Shown here in pieces: positions 61,018-64,000 of a stretch of DNA of 64,000 nucleotides (position 1 is its first letter; each line of letters starts with the position of its first letter). The notes under the pieces are model-generated. The model did not search any database. It saw only the letters and a program-made list of their open reading frames with translations, and was not told the origin of the DNA. Source of the stretch: Cristatella mucedo (lineage: Eukaryota; Bryozoa; Phylactolaemata; Cristatellidae); contig WPIO01000002.1 in the NCBI GenBank assembly GCA_009760855.2, positions 124,001 through 188,000 of the forward strand, read 5' to 3'. The translations under genes were made by a program, and so were the position numbers.

Positions 61018-63605
61018 GCACACACACACGCATGCACACACACGTGTACTCTCGTTCACGCAAGTTCCATGCACGTAAAAACGTGCATGGAGGTAGGGTC
61101 AAGCTCTTCTAATCTCGTGATTCTTAACAAATTCAGACGAGATAAACCAATTTGTATAGTCTGAGCTGTTGCATTTAATGGCTTAATTCAACAAAATATT
61201 GTTACCAACGAGCTGCAGAACAATTTCCACGTCCAAACAGAACTAGGCTGCAGACACAGCTCGTAACTCTTCTACTTTGAGCCGACGTGCAGAAAATACA
61301 GATCAAGTCCGAGCCTTATGTAATGGTTAGTGACTTGTAGGGGCAGCATCAATGCACACATGTATGACACCGGTAACAGTAGGAAAATGACAGTAAGGTC
61401 GAGCACCCATACTTTAGGATAACCAGTCATATTCAGAGCATAGAGAAGTCTATTCCATAGCAACGGATGACTATAGGAATCCAATTTCAGCCATGATGTA
61501 TAATAATTGTCGCACGGTACCCACAGCAGCATTGAACTGCCGACCGGCACAAAGCCTTGGTTGAAGCACCCTCTGCCTGGCTCAAAGCCTAGAGCTCTTA
61601 TCCTGCCTATTGCGCGACTTCGGCTTTTATTCCCAACCATTGATTATCACACAACCGGTTACTAGCCTCTATAATTCAGGAACTGCAAACAATATCTCGC
61701 AATCATAATCTGGTTGATATATAACACCAACGTTTCAGTACTTCTGCTGTACTAAGTGACCTGCAATAAATCTCTAGGCACAGACTAAATTGGCGTTGCA
61801 TCCCATGTAGGAGTGATCGAATGTTGGCTTAGTACATACACCATTCAGGCTTACATGCTTATTGCCGTGCACTAGAAAAACTGTTTGGGCTTCCTAATAA
61901 AGGGAGCAAGCTTACATAGACTAATCAGAGATGCCATGCTTCATCAATTGTATTGCTCAAGAAAGAAGTCTTTCAGATTGAGGGATTTCTTACACTTTTT
62001 GCGAATTCTAGTGGGGGAGGCTCAGTTGGAGATCTTGGCATATGCTTTTTGCACAAGGAAGATGGTGCCCATAGAGCTAGAAATATAAGTTATGCAAAGG
62101 CTGTCACTTAGTAATCGTCGAAAACTTAATTGCTACAGCGACCCTTACAAATGTTGACATTGGCTCGCTTGTATGGCAAAGGGTGATGGATAAAAAAAAC
62201 ATTAAGTGCATTTGTGTATACATGACTAGAACATGGCCATTCTCCTGCTTCTCGCGATCTTCAGTTTATAAGTTCATGATAATGATAATGCACAGCTCTT
62301 ATTAATTAAGGGGTTGGGAGCCGATATTTTGAAGTGGATACTCCTGGATGCCGAGGCTCTGCATTTTTGTTACGTTGTGAGCTAAAGGCTTAAGGATTAG
62401 CAGCAGCCAGACCCATGCTCGACATAGCTAATTGACTGCCGTGGCGGTGCATAAAGCAGCAGGTTTTCAGGCAATCACTCTAGATATCCGTATATCTAAA
62501 GTGTCTGGAAAGAGATTTAGTTCTCATCGGGTGCTATGCAATATCTTATTATCATTGTTATTTTTATTATTTTTTTCCCCTCAACAATCTCGATCGTAGT
62601 TCCCTGTGCACGGCTAAGCTTCTGTGGGATGCCTAGAAATCTCATTTACTGTCACTCACTATGGTCAGCAAAAATCTGTCCCTTTTATCCATTTATATGA
62701 TGTTTTTGAACACTCTTTTCTGTATATGTCACATCTGCAGTTCTAGCAAGGCATTGCCACTGCTACCAATGCTTACATGTCTTTCCTAATTGCTTTTGCT
62801 TCCACTTCCTAGTGACCTACTAGTTCGGCGCTTCTCGTACTTTCACTATATACTTTACCTTATGAGTTCTGCATCAGGTGCAGTTTTTAATAATGAAATG
62901 TGTCCCCTAAACCTCCCACGCTTGTGTCCATTGTATGAAAGTCTTCAAAGAATGCCATGCTGAGGCTCTGACTATCCCATGAAGTTGTGACTAAGTGTAA
63001 CAGCTTTGCACCATTTTTAATGAATCCGTTGCTCCCGGATCAGTCTAGAGACTGAACTTATGTTTGATCCATATTGGAACATGGTTTTGCTACCAGATAC
63101 ACAAGTTCGCACCATTTGACAGAAATTGCCTTGCAGTGTGGCAATGATACAAGACAGAGAACTTCTAACAACCCCATTTGGAGCATAGCAGTCCATTCAT
63201 ATGCAGATGTAACTGTAAGGCATCAAGCAAAGTTTTGTGCTGATTCTACTATATCACACCGATTCGTGTAGTCGTTCTACATCGCCTATAGTTGCCAATT
63301 ATAATGAATGTGCTTTTCAAATGCTTCAACTGACTTTTAATTAACAATTAGAAATGCAGATCACAAATGATTTACTTCTGTCAAGTATGGCAAGAATCAC
63401 TCTCAGCCATCATAAGTGGTAGCATTGATCCGACCTAGTTCTATCATTCACTGTCGCCATGCCCTCGTTAACCAGCATGCGACTCACGCTGCCGTGGTGC
63501 TACTGACTTGATTTTCGCTCGTGCCACTGCAGACTGACCTGCGCAAGAGGAAACGGGGCGTCATCGACCAGCTCTCTATATTCGCTCCCATGCCTCACGA
63601 GAAAG
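56143..63605 (+). CDS. Unrecognised gene, first three coding exons (continues past the window)
   Basis: Exons: 56143-56155 (13 nt, MGDT plus one base), 59794-60038, 63533-63605. Borders ACAG|GTAAGT, TTGTCAG|AT, CCCAG|GTACTG, CTGCAG|AC and GAAAG|GTAATG fit consensus, and phases (1, 0, then 1) join without a stop over 110 residues. Residues 5-40 are acidic (DDELEIEEQVADLG...). Residues 56-85 (RYRLPKFLQRQTEAQL, NDMYTMPTLDF) look like a conserved block. A basic RKRKRG at 90-95 could be a nuclear signal or DNA/RNA contact. No signal peptide or membrane helix so far. I do not recognise the family. The exon 2 and 3 calls are stronger than the link to the tiny exon 1, which rests on phase and position. 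Introns carry LINEs, SINEs and an AC run. Confidence 0.6.
56865..57238 (+). mobile_element. LINE family A, 3' end fragment
   Basis: Starts in AAATATTTTGGAGATCGCCC (the FGDRAF-encoding stretch), then the 3' UTR with GCTGACACTGTGCACGTG and ends with GATTACATTCTCTGATGGTGC and (ATT)n. Confidence 0.7.
57239..58384 (+). pseudogene. CR1/L2-type LINE, old copy of a third family
   Basis: Encodes, with many stops, LDLSAVFDTIDHQILLEYL (57290-57350), a remnant of the YADD box (57560-57590), LNAAARLVCRRRHSC (57920-57950) and LLSELQWL. Diverged from families A and B. Confidence 0.7.
58385..58440 (-). mobile_element. SINE family 1, 3' fragment
   Basis: Complement of AAGCGGTAGTGATAGCCGTC...TCTTCTGTCGCTATAAG; lacks the tRNA-like head. 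Confidence 0.6.
58650..58812 (+). mobile_element. tRNA-headed SINE, family 1
   Basis: GCGATGGCACCCGAGGTAAGG (box A), GTTGGTTCGAATCC (box B), body and GGCTCTTCTGTCGCTATACA tail. Lies in intron 1 of the 56143 gene. Confidence 0.8.
58813..59793. other. Intron sequence of the 56143 gene
   Basis: No repeat family or additional exon recognised. Confidence 0.35.
60538..60590. repeat. (TA)n microsatellite
   Basis: About 23 TA units in intron 2 of the 56143 gene. Confidence 0.9.
60691..60803 (-). CDS. Possible single exon of an unrecognised minus-strand gene
   Basis: Minus strand: acceptor CTACTGTAG, 113 nt open in one frame (2 nt, then 37 codons), donor AAG|GTAAGG. Encodes SLNGTAVVSLEEHDEVFK and KPHQQAMAWHIASPQK. 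Consensus at both ends with an uninterrupted frame is suggestive. A 33-nt candidate at 60855-60887 could join upstream across a 51-bp intron in matching phase, which is weak. No family recognised. Lies inside an intron of the plus-strand gene, so it could be chance. Confidence 0.3.
60939..61030. repeat. (CA)n microsatellite, slightly compound at its right end
   Basis: About 38 CA units, then AGCACACACACACGCATGCAC. Confidence 0.95.
61031..63532. other. Intron sequence of the 56143 gene
   Basis: A degraded LINE family A tail lies at about 62490-62580 (plus; AAAGTGTCTGGAAAGAGATT). Otherwise nothing recognised. The minus-strand frame at 61272-61640 shows no domain. Confidence 0.4.
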
Positions 63606-63689
63606 GTAATGAAGTGAAGGCTTCCCTTATGAATGCATGCGTATGAGCATCAAAAGCAGCTCAGGGTTTGAGTGTACTGTAGGCAGATA

Positions 63690-63765
63690 TCCAGCATAAC
63701 GCCCATGTAATCCTTGTGGCTTTCTGCAGTCGAAGATGGGGATACATTGCAATGATAATCCTGAA
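63690..63765 (+). mobile_element. LINE family B, 3' tail scrap
   Basis: AACGCCCATGTAATCCTTGTG and GGGGATACATTGCAATGATA resemble the family B tails at 22470-22528 and 40200-40262. Confidence 0.55.
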
Positions 63766-64000
63766 GGGGGATAGTTTCCGGAGCGATAATGAAGATCGTT
63801 TTAGCTGTAGCTTCATTGGTCTCAGTGGCTAATTACCCCATGATTCTCACCTAGTTTATCGAGGACAGGCATTCGAAATGTTTTAGTGACCTTTAATTAA
63901 GCATCCCACTTTATTGGCAGCACACAAATTTGACCAGTGCATTCATAACTAGTCACACTGGCTGTCTTAGAATGGAGGACAGATAATGAAAGCACATTTG

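Noticed and set aside
61272-61640. 122-codon minus-strand frame with hydrophobic stretches
   Set aside because: Hydrophobicity comes from T-rich composition; no family resemblance and no exon borders.

Overview
This is animal (metazoan) nuclear DNA, most likely from an invertebrate. The genes are split by GT-AG introns and belong to animal or broadly eukaryotic families (a progestin/adipoQ receptor, HERPUD, CHMP1A, IMMP2L). The rest is dominated by retrotransposons, tRNA-headed SINEs and long dinucleotide runs. Nothing bacterial, phage-like or CRISPR-like is present. I cannot fix the phylum from sequence alone.

Host genes, left to right: (1) the last exon of a PAQR5/6-type membrane receptor (+, 2-340, cut by the window edge). 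(2) A complete eight-exon HERPUD gene (-, 31065 down to 24674; 379 aa), an ER membrane ubiquitin-like protein of ER-associated degradation. (3) A complete six-exon CHMP1A-type ESCRT-III gene (+, 44382-49793; 198 aa) that starts with a 27-nt coding exon and ends with a 22-nt coding exon. (4) A single-exon IMMP2L gene (-, 55322-54798; 174 aa), the catalytic subunit 2 of the mitochondrial inner membrane protease. (5) The first three coding exons of a gene I do not recognise (+, from 56143 past 63605), head to head with IMMP2L over an 820-bp shared upstream region. A possible extra exon lies on the opposite strand at 60691-60803. The genes share no pathway; they are ordinary neighbours separated by repeats.

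Mobile DNA: 12.5-22.9 kb is a stack of insertions. A CR1/L2-type LINE (family B) was hit by a 5.6-kb Mag-like Ty3/gypsy element with 140-bp LTRs and a CATAC target duplication. That gypsy element was in turn hit by a 1.34-kb LTR now standing alone. Family A LINE fragments recur about fifteen times on both strands. One copy (34.8-37.8 kb) is itself interrupted by an opposite-strand LINE and by a SINE. Two tRNA-headed SINE families occur. The 3' end of one resembles the family A LINE 3' end, which suggests the LINE supplies its reverse transcriptase. A 588-bp element with long terminal inverted repeats and a ~180-bp foldback sit in HERPUD introns.

I found no convincing new biological system. 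The most useful observations are the nested stack, the very small coding exons, the long-TIR element, the foldback, the SINE/LINE 3'-end match and the unidentified split gene at 56-64 kb.
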